Shown here one piece after another: positions 1 to 5,338 of a stretch of 5,338 nucleotides of DNA; the stretch's first letter is position 1, and every line of letters starts with the position of its first letter. Location: positions 1 through 5,338 of the forward strand of contig JAPKDN010000252.1 of the NCBI GenBank assembly GCA_028822575.1, written 5' to 3'. The notes below the pieces were generated by a model, which saw only the letters and a list, made by a program, of their open reading frames with translations, had not been told where the DNA came from and searched no databases. This DNA comes from Alphaproteobacteria bacterium. GTDB lineage: Bacteria; Pseudomonadota; Alphaproteobacteria; Thalassobaculales; Thalassobaculaceae. The translations under genes were made by a program, and so were the position numbers.

Positions 1-12
1 TTTGAAAGACAT
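1..12 (-). CDS. Possible 5' end of a minus-strand gene leaving the window
   Basis: On the minus strand an ATG at 12-10 is followed by codons reading MSFK before the window ends. A strong Shine-Dalgarno-like AGGGAGG lies at 27-21, eight bases upstream, which is the only real support for a start here. The product cannot be judged from four codons. It would run in the same direction as the decayed genes and the intact minus-strand genes to its right. The alternative is a chance purine run next to an ATG. Confidence 0.38.
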
Positions 13-75
13 GGTTGATACCTCCCTGTGATTATTTGCTTAGTTATCCTGATGTTCACCCAGATGACGGCGCAT

Positions 76-270
76 CACAACCCCCCATATTCCGACGATC
101 CTTGGGAACCGATTAGGTCGGGATGCTTGGGCTGGGTCATCTCCTATTGGTCAGACCGAAGAGCAGAGTAGCCGTTGTTCCAAAAAACCCGTTCCACTTT
201 CATCTCGCCAATCATCGCATGCGGATCACCGCACAGCGCGAAAGTGACGCCATTAAGATGACTCTCGGCA
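76..270 (-). pseudogene. Possible decayed C-terminal tail of a luciferase-like monooxygenase
   Basis: One minus-strand frame reads TFALCGDPHAMIGEM (about 246-202), which resembles the CGDPxxVI element near the C-terminus of flavin-dependent luciferase-like monooxygenases. A second frame then reads TTATLLFGLTN (about 175-143), which resembles the following LLFG strand. The first frame resumes with EMTQ...DLIG. Two frame changes and a TAG would be needed to join these, so any gene here is dead. No intact ATP, metal or flavin site can be checked, and the upstream part (about 270-450) is not recognisable. The match is from memory of the family and is short, so coincidence is a real possibility. 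Confidence 0.22.
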
Positions 271-453
271 AGAGAGCTGACGGCCTAATTCAGGTAGTTC
301 AACAAAAAACCAAACTAGCCTTTTGGGTTTTGAAGTGCGCTAAGTGGCGACCGTATATCGTAGTAATTTTTGAGACTGGTGGGGCTGAGCTTAATCGTCT
401 TCTTGGCCCTATAGTTCCTAGGATTGGAGCTACTGCTTGATCTGAATGACTGG

Positions 454-930
454 TTAATTACCAACAAACAGCTCAGCGCATTCCGCAACGGGATGATGTG
501 TGTCCACGGATAGCTTGGACCATATGATACTTTCCATCGGACTTATTCCGGTGCGAGTCTTCGAGACGATACCAAAGTCTTGGTCATCACTGGCGGGAAA
601 ATTCCTAGTCGAACGACCTTCGTCACGCAACCTAGTGGTGCGAATGTTCTCCACCCGCCTCGCGGCACTGAAACCGGACCACCAGCAAACTGAATAAAGG
701 ATGCCTTTGGGGAGCGCACCGCCTCGCTAAGCCGCCCAAGAGGCCGCCTGACGACAATCTTCACAGGCGCAGCGCAACGCCATCTTCAGGGTCGGGTCAT
801 TAAGCGCTAGGCTGCAAGCGCCACAGAAACATGAGATTTTCGCCGTCACTTCAATCTCAAATAACTGACCGTCAATCCGGTCTGTATTCGGGGCCGCGTG
901 TTTAATGCGCAAGCCACCGTAGCGCTTCAA
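454..930 (-). pseudogene. Broken GFA-family (CENP-V/GFA zinc-binding) gene
   Basis: GFA proteins are small cytoplasmic zinc-binding proteins named for glutathione-dependent formaldehyde-activating enzyme; most members have no proven reaction. From the ATG at 930 the frame shows CFCGAC (residues 34-39) and CACEDC (residues 54-59), the first two zinc motifs of the family, with DCRQA following. It stops at a TAG at 727-729. Past this stop the same frame continues with RGGALP and later TTRLRDEGRSTRNF (about 643-602), which matches the typical LREDGRSTR stretch before the third CxxC. Here that CxxC is absent: the text reads FPASD instead. The frame ends at TAA 454-456. The part between 720 and 650 is poorly conserved, so small indels are likely besides the stop. 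A GTG at 849 is an alternative start closer to the usual GFA N-terminus. I infer a dead gene; a functional 67-residue stub is unlikely because it lacks half the fold. Confidence 0.72.
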
Positions 931-1080
931 CCTTTGGTCCGGCGGTTATTCGTCCAACAGCGTGTAGTCGATTACATATTAGTTAGGGGCATTATATCGC
1001 CGGAGGAGGTGGCCATCGCCAGTCATCACTAAAGCCGTGTCATCAAAACCAATCATCGCCAATACGTTTATCTCTGTGAA

Positions 1081-1130
1081 GGCGCCCAATAACCCCCTTC
1101 GAGAAATTTCTGGGGCAGGTACGAAGCCAA
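1081..1130. repeat. Diverged repeat copy A (partner near 5195-5240)
   Basis: The stretch GGCGCCCAATAACCCCC followed by TTCGAGAAATTTCTGGGG resembles 5195-5226 in the same orientation, with an exact 11-base core CCCCCTTCGAG and small gaps on both sides. ACGAA and ATAT also recur further right in both copies. It lies just downstream of the Rid gene stop. An exact 11-mer alone is expected by chance in a window of this size; the extended match is what makes it notable. Confidence 0.33.
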
Positions 1131-1152
1131 TATCAGCGCACCAGAAACGACT

Positions 1153-1632
1153 TTAATAAATCAATAATTGAGCCTCAATCTCAACGCAGACATTAAATGG
1201 TAAAGAGCTCATGCCAACAGCTGACCGTGTATGTTTGCCGACATCTTGACCAAAAATATCAATTATTAAATTCGTAAAGCCATTTATTACCTTTGGGTGA
1301 TCTTTGAAGCCTGGCGCAGCATTCACCATTCCAAACGCCTTGGTCCATTGTCGAACTCTCCCTAAATCACCTAATTCTCTTTTGACGTTAGAAAGAATTG
1401 TCAACCCAACCTGTTTAGCCGATGCGTGTGCTTGCTCCAATGAAACCTCTCCCCCGACCTCGCCAAATGGGCCAGCAATGGACCCGTCTGTATTTTGAGC
1501 AAGGTGGCCTGATATGTAAAGTACATCGTCTACCAATTGCACCCAGGGAAATGGAAGTTCTGCCCCTGTAGGCATCATCAAGGGCGCAGGAAGCGTTAAA
1601 CCAAGAAACTCTATCCTATCTTCTGGGTTCAT
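1153..1632 (-). CDS. Rid family (YjgF/YER057c/UK114) protein, PF14588-like subgroup
   Basis: A 159-residue protein of the Rid superfamily, probably the YjgF_endoribonc-like subgroup, which is longer than RidA (about 130 residues). Rid proteins form trimers with ligand sites between subunits. RidA itself deaminates reactive enamine/imine intermediates in the cytoplasm, but this subgroup has no settled substrate. Signature stretches are LYISGHLAQ (38-46), the helix EQAHASAKQ (66-74), GMVNAAPGF (101-109) with HPKVING (112-118), and HTRSAVGMSSLPF (134-146) followed by VEIEA (150-154). R136 and E151/E153 are the candidate ligand-site residues by analogy with RidA. The start ATG at 1632 has a GGA-type ribosome site about nine bases upstream and gives the usual MxPEDR-like N-terminus. 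The gene is complete and apparently monocistronic: the nearest upstream gene ends 506 bases away, and downstream lies the broken GFA gene. Its A/T content is visibly higher than that of the 3' half of the window. I am sure of the family and unsure of the reaction. Confidence 0.93.
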   Translation of the reverse strand: MNPEDRIEFLGLTLPAPLMMPTGAELPFPWVQLVDDVLYISGHLAQNTDGSIAGPFGEVGGEVSLEQAHASAKQVGLTILSNVKRELGDLGRVRQWTKAFGMVNAAPGFKDHPKVINGFTNLIIDIFGQDVGKHTRSAVGMSSLPFNVCVEIEAQLLIY

Positions 1633-2138
1633 TTATTGTTTCCATTCAGGATATTTAGTAAGCTAATTCGCAAACCATTCTACTATCTCATTCTCCTCTC
1701 TGGATCAGTGCTGACCAAATTGTATGCTGGCGAGGTCTCAATTCGTCTTCAGTCCGCCAGACCCAGCCCCAAGAACCGCATGAATGAGACCCGGTCGCGT
1801 ACCTGATACCCGACCTAGTCGTCCTACCAGCATGTAAAGCGTGCAAAGCGCGATCGTTTTGAACATAACCACCGCGACCTGCAGCTTACGCCACACTTCC
1901 TCCAGAAGAGGCCGGCAACCTTCCCAAGAACACACCGTCAATGTTCGCCAGTCGGTCGCACTTGGCGTCAAGACCACCCTAGCATCTCAACCGATCGACA
2001 AAGTGCAACTTCCCCATCAACTCCGCCCCCAGTGTCAGCGCGCCGTCAAGTCGATTCTAAACCGCCGGGGGCGGAAATCAGGATTTTAAGAAGTGCCCTT
2101 AACATTGGCCACCGAGTTAGCTTATTTTTGAACGTAAC
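1633..2138. other. Gene-poor stretch of 506 bases, nothing recognised
   Basis: This lies between the stop of the tandem-barrel gene and the start of the Rid gene. The part next to 1632 must carry the Rid promoter and ribosome site. The rest (about 1738-2089) is richer in G/C than either flanking gene and is open in overlapping frames on both strands (1738-1977 minus, 1841-2089 plus). Neither translation resembles a family I know, and neither has a good ribosome site. It may be a remnant of a lost gene or an insertion between two A/T-richer genes. I see no tRNA, convincing terminator or direct repeat here. Confidence 0.5.
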
Positions 2139-2753
2139 TCATATGCTTTGTTGAACGCGCGTAGACATCAATTTTCCTGTTTTATTTGCTTCAACGACAA
2201 GCTTCTGAAACTCCTCAGACGTACCTACGGAATGAACAGATTCACCCATATGCGTCGTACTATCGAAGCCATAAATTACATTAAGCCGGTCCATATTGTC
2301 GGAAATCATTGGGATTAGGCCAGTGACGGTTGCTCCAGATTTTTTGACTAATTCTTCTACCTTAGGAAGAACTTCCAAAGCCGCTTCTAAATTAATTCGA
2401 TCCACTTGATAGGTTCGAACCATCATAACTGGTTTTTTTTCTGTTTTTCCATAAGCCACACGAAGAACGTCCGGCCCCATAAACAATCCGGCGGGGTCTT
2501 CTTGGCGTTGCTTAGCTAGCTTTTGCATTTCAACATCCGCAGCTAATTTATCTGTAGCCGCAGTCGCCGCAATAAAGTCCTCAAACAAACCAAATAACGC
2601 TATAGAGCCCGCCATTTGACCGTATGTTATCTTCATAAGCAGCGTGTCGCCGCCAGCTCTTTGAAGGGCTCCTTCACCGATGCGAAGTCGCTCAATGACA
2701 GTATCAAATTTTCCTGGATGAGGCGTTACAACTCGCCGCGAAATAATTGTCAT
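2139..2753 (-). CDS. Tandem dimeric alpha/beta-barrel (ABM/NIPSNAP-like) protein of unknown function
   Basis: A 204-residue soluble protein without signal peptide or membrane segment. It appears to be two ferredoxin-like domains in one chain. The first is about residues 1-103, beginning TIISRRVVTPHPGKFDTVIE and ending DVLRVAYG. The second is about 108-204, beginning KPVMMVRTYQVDRINLEAAL and ending with a final strand LMSTRVQQSI. Each half has the order strand, long helix with small or charged residues, two strands, a second helix rich in A/K/E, and a last strand. This is the pattern of dimeric alpha/beta-barrel proteins, whose members include heme-degrading and antibiotic-biosynthesis monooxygenases, NIPSNAP and EthD. 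I cannot assign a catalytic residue or substrate. The start is firm: AAAGGAGGA lies at 2766-2758, four bases before the ATG. The gene is complete and A/T-rich like the Rid gene downstream, but 506 bases separate them, so a shared transcript is doubtful. The fold call is inference from strand and helix spacing. Confidence 0.88.
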   Translation of the reverse strand: MTIISRRVVTPHPGKFDTVIERLRIGEGALQRAGGDTLLMKITYGQMAGSIALFGLFEDFIAATAATDKLAADVEMQKLAKQRQEDPAGLFMGPDVLRVAYGKTEKKPVMMVRTYQVDRINLEAALEVLPKVEELVKKSGATVTGLIPMISDNMDRLNVIYGFDSTTHMGESVHSVGTSEEFQKLVVEANKTGKLMSTRVQQSI

Positions 2754-3160
2754 TCTATCCTCCTTTTATCGAAAAAGCCGGAACTTCCTATATAATAGTC
2801 CCTGCGAGTTTAAAACTTGCGGTCAAATTGCTCGGAAGGCAATCAAAAATCATTGCCTACGGCGGGCGGGAGAGATGCCTCGGAAAGGTGAGCCAAGAGA
2901 CCGCCACCACGGCATAATATTGACGTTCGTGCCCTGATGCGAAAGTACCTGTCATATCGCCGTATTGGATGCCACATCTCTTGGAGAAAGATGGAAGATC
3001 TTGGCGGCAGGGTCGAGGGAACAACCACAGCCCCCAAGCAGCGCACTCCTACCGGCGACGTAACTATATATAGCTCGCCCGTGCACCCAAGGTTTCCATG
3101 GGGGTTGCCAATGGTATCTGACGACGGTTAGGAACGCAGAGAAGCACTCATTGCCAGCTC
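2754..3160. other. Intergenic stretch of 407 bases; promoter side of the tandem-barrel gene
   Basis: The first 70 bases hold the ribosome site, an A/T-rich box and an inverted repeat for the minus-strand gene ending at 2139. The remainder (about 2840-3160) is open in short frames on both strands (2937-3131 plus, 2952-3191 minus). The plus frame reads like a protein in places (RRIGCHISW, HPRFPWGLP) but has no good ribosome site and matches no family I know. I treat it as unassigned, possibly a decayed gene. Confidence 0.5.
2788..2826 (-). promoter_or_regulatory. Candidate promoter/operator upstream of the tandem-barrel gene
   Basis: On the minus strand TATTAT at 2797-2792 resembles a -10 box and lies about 39 bases before the ATG at 2753. 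Just upstream is an inverted repeat, GCAAGTTT-T-AAACTCGC on the minus strand (2820-2804), with one mismatched pair. TTGACC at 2826-2821 looks like a -35 hexamer but is 23 bases from the -10, which is too far for an ordinary promoter. A repressor or activator binding at the repeat is possible. Nothing identifies the regulator, and no regulator gene is present in the window. Confidence 0.28.
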
Positions 3161-3415
3161 CTATTTTTCGATGACCGGCGTTATGTCCCATTGACCCATT
3201 TCCAGAACCGGGTCGAATAAGGCGTCGATTGCTTCCATCGACGTCGCCTCGACGATGAAATAGTTGGTATGTTCCAGCCGATTCGAATACCGAGCCTTTA
3301 TCGTGATGCCGTGATCCGCCGCCCGTTCAGAGATCCCCGCCATGGCCGCTTGCCCTTTCGGGTCGTGTGCCATGCACGTCGCATAGTCATGGGTGTGCTT
3401 GATAACGAAAATCAT
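3161..3415 (-). CDS. Small dimeric alpha/beta-barrel-like protein (84 aa), function unknown
   Basis: An 84-residue soluble protein. The order is a strand MIFVIKHTH (1-9), a helix around GQAAMAGISERAADHG (21-36), strands ITIKARY (37-43) and NYFIVEAT (51-58), a helix SMEAIDALFDPVL (59-71), then a strand WDITPVIE (76-83). This suits the single-domain ferredoxin-like fold of DUF3303-type or muconolactone-isomerase-like proteins. I recall homologues with the same KHTH...C..DDP start and the EHT-Y-IVEA core. H7, H9 and H49 are conserved-looking polar residues that could face a ligand. The start is set at 3415 because GGAGAGGAAG sits at 3429-3420, four bases before that ATG. A longer frame to 3553 would run into the tail of the transposase remnant. 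It is the same broad fold as each half of the gene at 2139-2753 but clearly different in sequence. It may catalyse a small isomerase or oxygenase step or only bind a ligand. Confidence 0.84.
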   Translation of the reverse strand: MIFVIKHTHDYATCMAHDPKGQAAMAGISERAADHGITIKARYSNRLEHTNYFIVEATSMEAIDALFDPVLEMGQWDITPVIEK

Positions 3416-3546
3416 TTTTCTTCCTCTCCAAGGTTTCTGGCTTGTGTTCAAGGCACCAAAGTCCTTAGCCACCATTTCAGTAATGATCACGCAGGCAAGC
3501 GCCAAGGCCGAGCGTTCGTGCATTTTGATGTCGATCGATCTTCGGG

Positions 3547-3945
3547 TCAACATGCCGGAGCCGGCTTTGGCCTGAGCTAGTCGATGCAGGGTAGGATATC
3601 AGCGAACGGGTCTCTCAGGATTGAGACCTCCGCCATTTGGGAGCTGACACAACGCCCAGTGCGCACAACATTGCAGCCAATCTTGACGAGCCTGTCCTCG
3701 CGCGTCGTCAACGACCAGTGCCGCACGGCGCCGGGTAGCTCCAGGATAAGTAGGAAGTTCCCGAGATTACAGACGAGTTTGCGACATGAAAGGCGTGTCC
3801 ACTGGGTGGCGTGTTAGCCTTCCTTGATGTGCTGCTCCGCCATGCCGCGCCGATTATAAAAGATGGCAACCCGCTCGGCGGGACGGGCGAGGATGGTTAC
3901 AATGAAGGCGCCCCATGGATTAAGTTCACCCGGACGCCATTCGTC
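3547..3945 (-). pseudogene. IS1380-family transposase, C-terminal remnant
   Basis: Read on the minus strand from 3945, one frame gives EWRPGELNPWGAFIVT, then RPAERVAIFYNRRGMAEQHIKEG, then TQWTRLSCR, NLGNFLLILELPGAVRHWSL, RLVKIG and LRPKPAPA. These match in order the C-terminal third of IS1380 DDE transposases (EWHPGELYPRVGFIVT, RPAERVVAFYNQRGTxEQ, IKEGKNAxxWTRLSC, YNLGNFLRTLALP, HWSLTTLREKLVKIG). The remnant is dead: TAA at 3814-3816 replaces the lysine after IKEG, and TAG at 3577-3579 falls in the ID-LRP tail. About 15 codons normally between SCR and NLGNF are missing in frame. The N-terminal two thirds, including most of the DDE catalytic core, are absent from the window. I could not recognise a terminal inverted repeat near 3540. 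The element may have inserted into the Sel1-type gene just upstream and then lost its other end by deletion. Confidence 0.85.
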
Positions 3946-3956
3946 ACCACCCGGTC

Positions 3957-4171
3957 AGCGTAGTCCTGACTAACTCTTTTGCCGTCGTCGTAAATGACGC
4001 CAAGGTTCTTCTCGACGGTCGCATATCGGCCAGTGGCTTCCGTTCCCTCATCGCGGTCGCGAAGTCATTGTGCTGGGTCGCCTCGAAGCCCTTATTGAAG
4101 CCCTGCGCTATGACCGTCGATGCCATCAGCAAAGCCAGGGTGGAGACCGCTCTGGCGATCAATTTTCGCAT
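3957..4171 (-). pseudogene. Truncated, frameshifted Sel1-repeat secreted protein
   Basis: The minus-strand ATG at 4171 opens MRKLIARAVSTLALLMAST-VIAQ, a clear Sec signal peptide with likely cleavage after A22. It is followed by GFNKGFEATQHNDFATAMRE and KPLAD, the usual first helix pair of alphaproteobacterial Sel1/TPR-like proteins exported to the periplasm. After LAD the frame is lost. From 4007 a different frame reads NLGVIYDDGKRVSQDYA, the standard Sel1 repeat text (xxLGxxYxxGxGVxxDYx). The usual linker (QGDAxAQY) is gone, so a small deletion lies in about 4008-4024. The repeat then stops at about 3957, where sequence resembling IS1380 transposase begins. A full protein would hold several more 36-residue repeats. 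In one frame, translation would end at a stop around 3944. The gene is dead, although its signal peptide and start region remain intact and a GGGGGCTCACC leader precedes the ATG. Confidence 0.76.
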
Positions 4172-4308
4172 GGTGAGCCCCCATGCCCAACGTCCTCGCC
4201 CAGATCGTCGCGAACGTCGCGGGTGGCACCACCAAACGCCAGGACTTATCGGGCGGCGTTGCGTATATAGAGCGTCCCAACGCATGATTGACTATACGGA
4301 GTGAGCGC

Positions 4309-4611
4309 ATGTCAGAGCCTCAACACCCCCCCGCCAAACCCACCCTCATGATCGATAATGAGCAGGTAAGGGTTACGGAATGGCGCTTTGCACCAGGCGA
4401 GGCCACTGGGCATCACACACACGAATACAACTATGTGGTTATCCCGACCCAAGGTGGATGCCTTCGTATTAGATTACCGAATGGCAGTGACGTGTCCGCT
4501 GATCTAGTTATTGGTCAGCCGTATTACCGAGACAAGGGCGTCGAGCACGACGTGATAAATGCAGCAGATCACGAGATCGCATTTATTGAGGTTGAAATTA
4601 AGGACCGCTGA
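4309..4611 (+). CDS. BauB-like small cupin protein
   Basis: A 100-residue single-domain cupin, soluble and complete. Cupin motif 1 is visible as GEATGHHTHEYNYVVIP (30-46), with H36, H38 and E39 as likely metal ligands. Motif 2 is GVEHDVIN (77-84), matching the G-x2-H-x3-N form, with H80 as the last ligand. The sequence resembles the cupin group annotated with the beta-alanine degradation protein BauB of Pseudomonas, but the biochemical role of that group is poorly defined. I therefore give no symbol. The ATG at 4309 is preferred over the in-frame ATG at 4288 because CGGAGTG lies at 4298-4304, just upstream. The gene is divergent from the broken Sel1 gene, whose start is 137 bases to the left. 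That shared gap must contain the promoter; TATATA at 4264-4269 is a weak -10 candidate. The next gene starts 37 bases after the stop, so the two could be co-transcribed. Confidence 0.92.
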   Translation: MSEPQHPPAKPTLMIDNEQVRVTEWRFAPGEATGHHTHEYNYVVIPTQGGCLRIRLPNGSDVSADLVIGQPYYRDKGVEHDVINAADHEIAFIEVEIKDR

Positions 4612-4647
4612 AGCGGGCCAATTATAGTTAAATTGACGAGGCGCAGC

Positions 4648-4908
4648 ATGCCGACAGGCTCAATATGTTTGGCCGACTTCCCGCACGAAATGGTGCGGCT
4701 AACTTGTCGAAAGTGCAAGCGCAAAGGCCAGTACCGCAAGCCGACCTTGCTCCAGCGATACGATCCGACGACAGCGATGCCTGATCTGTTGCGCCAGCTC
4801 GCGACAGGATGCCCGCTGTTACGGGACTTTGGAAACGACCGTTGCGGCGCGTATTATGTGGATCTGGCTGCCGGAAATGTGACTTCTCGCCCCGACGATG
4901 GGCGCTGA
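4648..4908 (+). CDS. Small four-cysteine (zinc-ribbon-like) hypothetical protein
   Basis: An 86-residue hypothetical protein. Its N-terminal part has CRKC (C20, C23) in a basic stretch RKCKRKGQYRK (21-31), and a second pair C55 and C66 sits in TGCPLLRDFGNDRCGAYYVDL (53-73, pairing CP with CG). Four cysteines in two pairs suggest one bound zinc ion, and the basic surface could bind nucleic acid. I recall short proteins with the same LADFPHEMVRL, RGQYRK and CGxYYVDL text in Rhizobiales, always as hypothetical proteins, so conservation is likely but the function is unknown. The ATG at 4648 is chosen because GAGG at 4638-4641 stands seven bases upstream; a TTG at 4633 would place that site inside the gene. 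It follows the cupin gene by 37 bases on the same strand without a convincing terminator between them. No truncation or frameshift is seen. Confidence 0.75.
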   Translation: MPTGSICLADFPHEMVRLTCRKCKRKGQYRKPTLLQRYDPTTAMPDLLRQLATGCPLLRDFGNDRCGAYYVDLAAGNVTSRPDDGR

Positions 4909-4944
4909 TACGGGTCATTGCCGACAAAGGACGCGAGATACCCC

Positions 4945-5121
4945 ATGACTGAACCAAATCGGCCGCACCTGGACGTTTTATTCAAGAAGGCGATGGGGGT
5001 CTTAGGGAGCCGAGTAAGGCAGCTAGTTCCACAGCAAGAAGAGATCTTGATTTCAGCGATAGAGAACCTGCTACAGAACTGGGACAGGGACACCTCGAAG
5101 GTGACAGCAGACGAGATCTAG
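4945..5121 (+). CDS. Doubtful short ORF, possibly the front of a TAG-interrupted gene
   Basis: From ATG 4945 the frame gives 58 residues ending at TAG 5119-5121. The text LFKKAMGVLGSRVRQLVP (about 13-30) followed by QQEEILISAIENLL (31-44) predicts two amphipathic helices. It faintly recalls short antitoxin-like proteins with a LPxxEQxxIAxxIL helix, but I would not assign that function. AAAGGA at 4926-4931 is 13 bases before the ATG, longer than ideal. It follows the CxxC protein by 36 bases on the same strand. The same frame stays open for 72 codons after the TAG to the window end. It could be a short gene, a larger gene with a nonsense mutation, or not a gene. Confidence 0.38.
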   Translation: MTEPNRPHLDVLFKKAMGVLGSRVRQLVPQQEEILISAIENLLQNWDRDTSKVTADEI

Positions 5122-5338
5122 GGCAACTGGGAGCTGGTGACCAAGCACGTCTATCCAGCGAGCTTCTCAGCGCTCCCCCAAAAAACTCGGCATGGGCGAC
5201 TGATACCCCCCTTCGAGGAAATGCTGGGGGCGGCGTGGACGAAAATATGCTGGTACAGCCGAAACGGTGAACAGTTGCCGACGGCCAAAAATGGCATTAT
5301 TTATAAGGGGTATCAAGAAGATAATCACCTATTATCAG
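5122..5338 (+). other. Open frame continuing past TAG to the window end, unassigned
   Basis: In the frame of the preceding ORF there is no stop from 5122 to 5338. It reads GNWELVTKHVYPASFSAL, PPFEEMLGAAWTKICWYSRN and NGIIYKGYQEDNHLLS. A minus-strand frame is also open over most of this stretch (from a GTG at 5328), so openness alone proves little. No family is recognised. If the plus frame is coding, this is either the rest of a gene broken at 5119 or the body of a gene whose start is hidden by decay. Confidence 0.3.
5195..5246. repeat. Diverged repeat copy B (partner at 1081-1130)
   Basis: GGCGACTGATACCCCCC then TTCGAGGAAATGCTGGGG matches copy A with about 31 of 36 aligned bases, counted by eye with three single-base gaps. 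The C run and the G run could pair as a loose hairpin, but no T-run follows, so it is not a clear terminator. Both copies translate to a similar peptide in one plus frame (PFEKFLG versus PFEEMLG), so they may be fragments of one gene family. Confidence 0.33.

Noticed and set aside
123..440. 105-codon plus-strand open frame
   Set aside because: No ribosome site, no family resemblance, and a composition unlike a folded protein; the minus strand of the same stretch gives a better, though weak, reading.
113..1823. Short similarity between GATTAGGTCGGG at 113-124 and GACTAGGTCGGG on the minus strand near 1823-1812
   Set aside because: Eleven of twelve matching bases is within chance for this window, and the following similarity needs a large gap.
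1738..2089. Overlapping open frames on both strands between the tandem-barrel and Rid genes
   Set aside because: Neither resembles a known family or has a usable ribosome site; G/C-rich sequence gives long chance frames.
2937..3191. Plus frame at 2937-3131 and minus frame at 2952-3191
   Set aside because: Both are short, overlap each other and lack a good start signal; the plus frame has protein-like patches but no recognised homologue.
3416..3553. Upstream extension of the 84-residue gene to an ATG at 3553
   Set aside because: The extra 46 residues overlap the transposase remnant tail, and the strong ribosome site is at the internal ATG 3415.
4605..4617. Hairpin CCGCT-GA-AGCGG over the cupin stop codon as a terminator
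   Set aside because: The stem is only five pairs with a two-base loop and no T-run follows; it is too weak to call.
4990..5328. Long minus-strand open frame from a GTG at 5328
   Set aside because: Rich in arginine, serine and proline with low-complexity runs and no family match; probably a shadow of the plus frame.
1..5338. CRISPR array, tRNA, rRNA or riboswitch
   Set aside because: I found no regularly spaced direct repeats and no recognisable cloverleaf, rRNA or known riboswitch core on either strand.

Overview
This window looks like an accessory stretch of a proteobacterial chromosome, most likely from an alphaproteobacterium. That assignment is inference. It rests on an IS1380-type transposase remnant, a Sel1-type secreted protein remnant, a small CxxC protein whose sequence style I associate with Rhizobiales, and the mix of GFA, Rid and BauB-like cupin genes. 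Gene density is low, and five genes look intact: a Rid-family protein (1153-1632, minus), a tandem alpha/beta-barrel protein (2139-2753, minus), a small alpha/beta-barrel protein (3161-3415, minus), a BauB-like cupin (4309-4611, plus) and a small CxxC protein (4648-4908, plus).

Layout. Positions 1-12 may hold the first codons of a minus-strand gene that leaves the window. About 76-270 may hold a very decayed luciferase-like monooxygenase tail (weak). Positions 454-930 hold a minus-strand GFA-family gene broken by a TAG, with its third zinc-binding CxxC lost. No gene is recognisable in 931-1152, 1633-2138 or 2754-3160. Positions 3547-3945 are the C-terminal part of an IS1380-family transposase with in-frame stops and an apparent internal deletion. 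It abuts a frameshifted Sel1-repeat gene start (3957-4171). From 4309 to the window end everything reads on the plus strand: the cupin, the CxxC protein, then a doubtful short ORF whose frame continues past a TAG to the edge.

How the genes relate. The intact minus-strand genes are separated by hundreds of bases and probably have their own promoters. They share a theme of small enzymes or ligand-binding folds for small molecules (Rid, dimeric alpha/beta barrels), with a cupin and a broken GFA gene nearby. I see no shared pathway that the sequence proves. The Rid and tandem-barrel genes are visibly richer in A/T than the 3' half of the window, so separate acquisition is possible. I do not see a convincing new multi-gene system. 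The main signal is a decaying region with a transposon scar, plus two or three little-studied small proteins.
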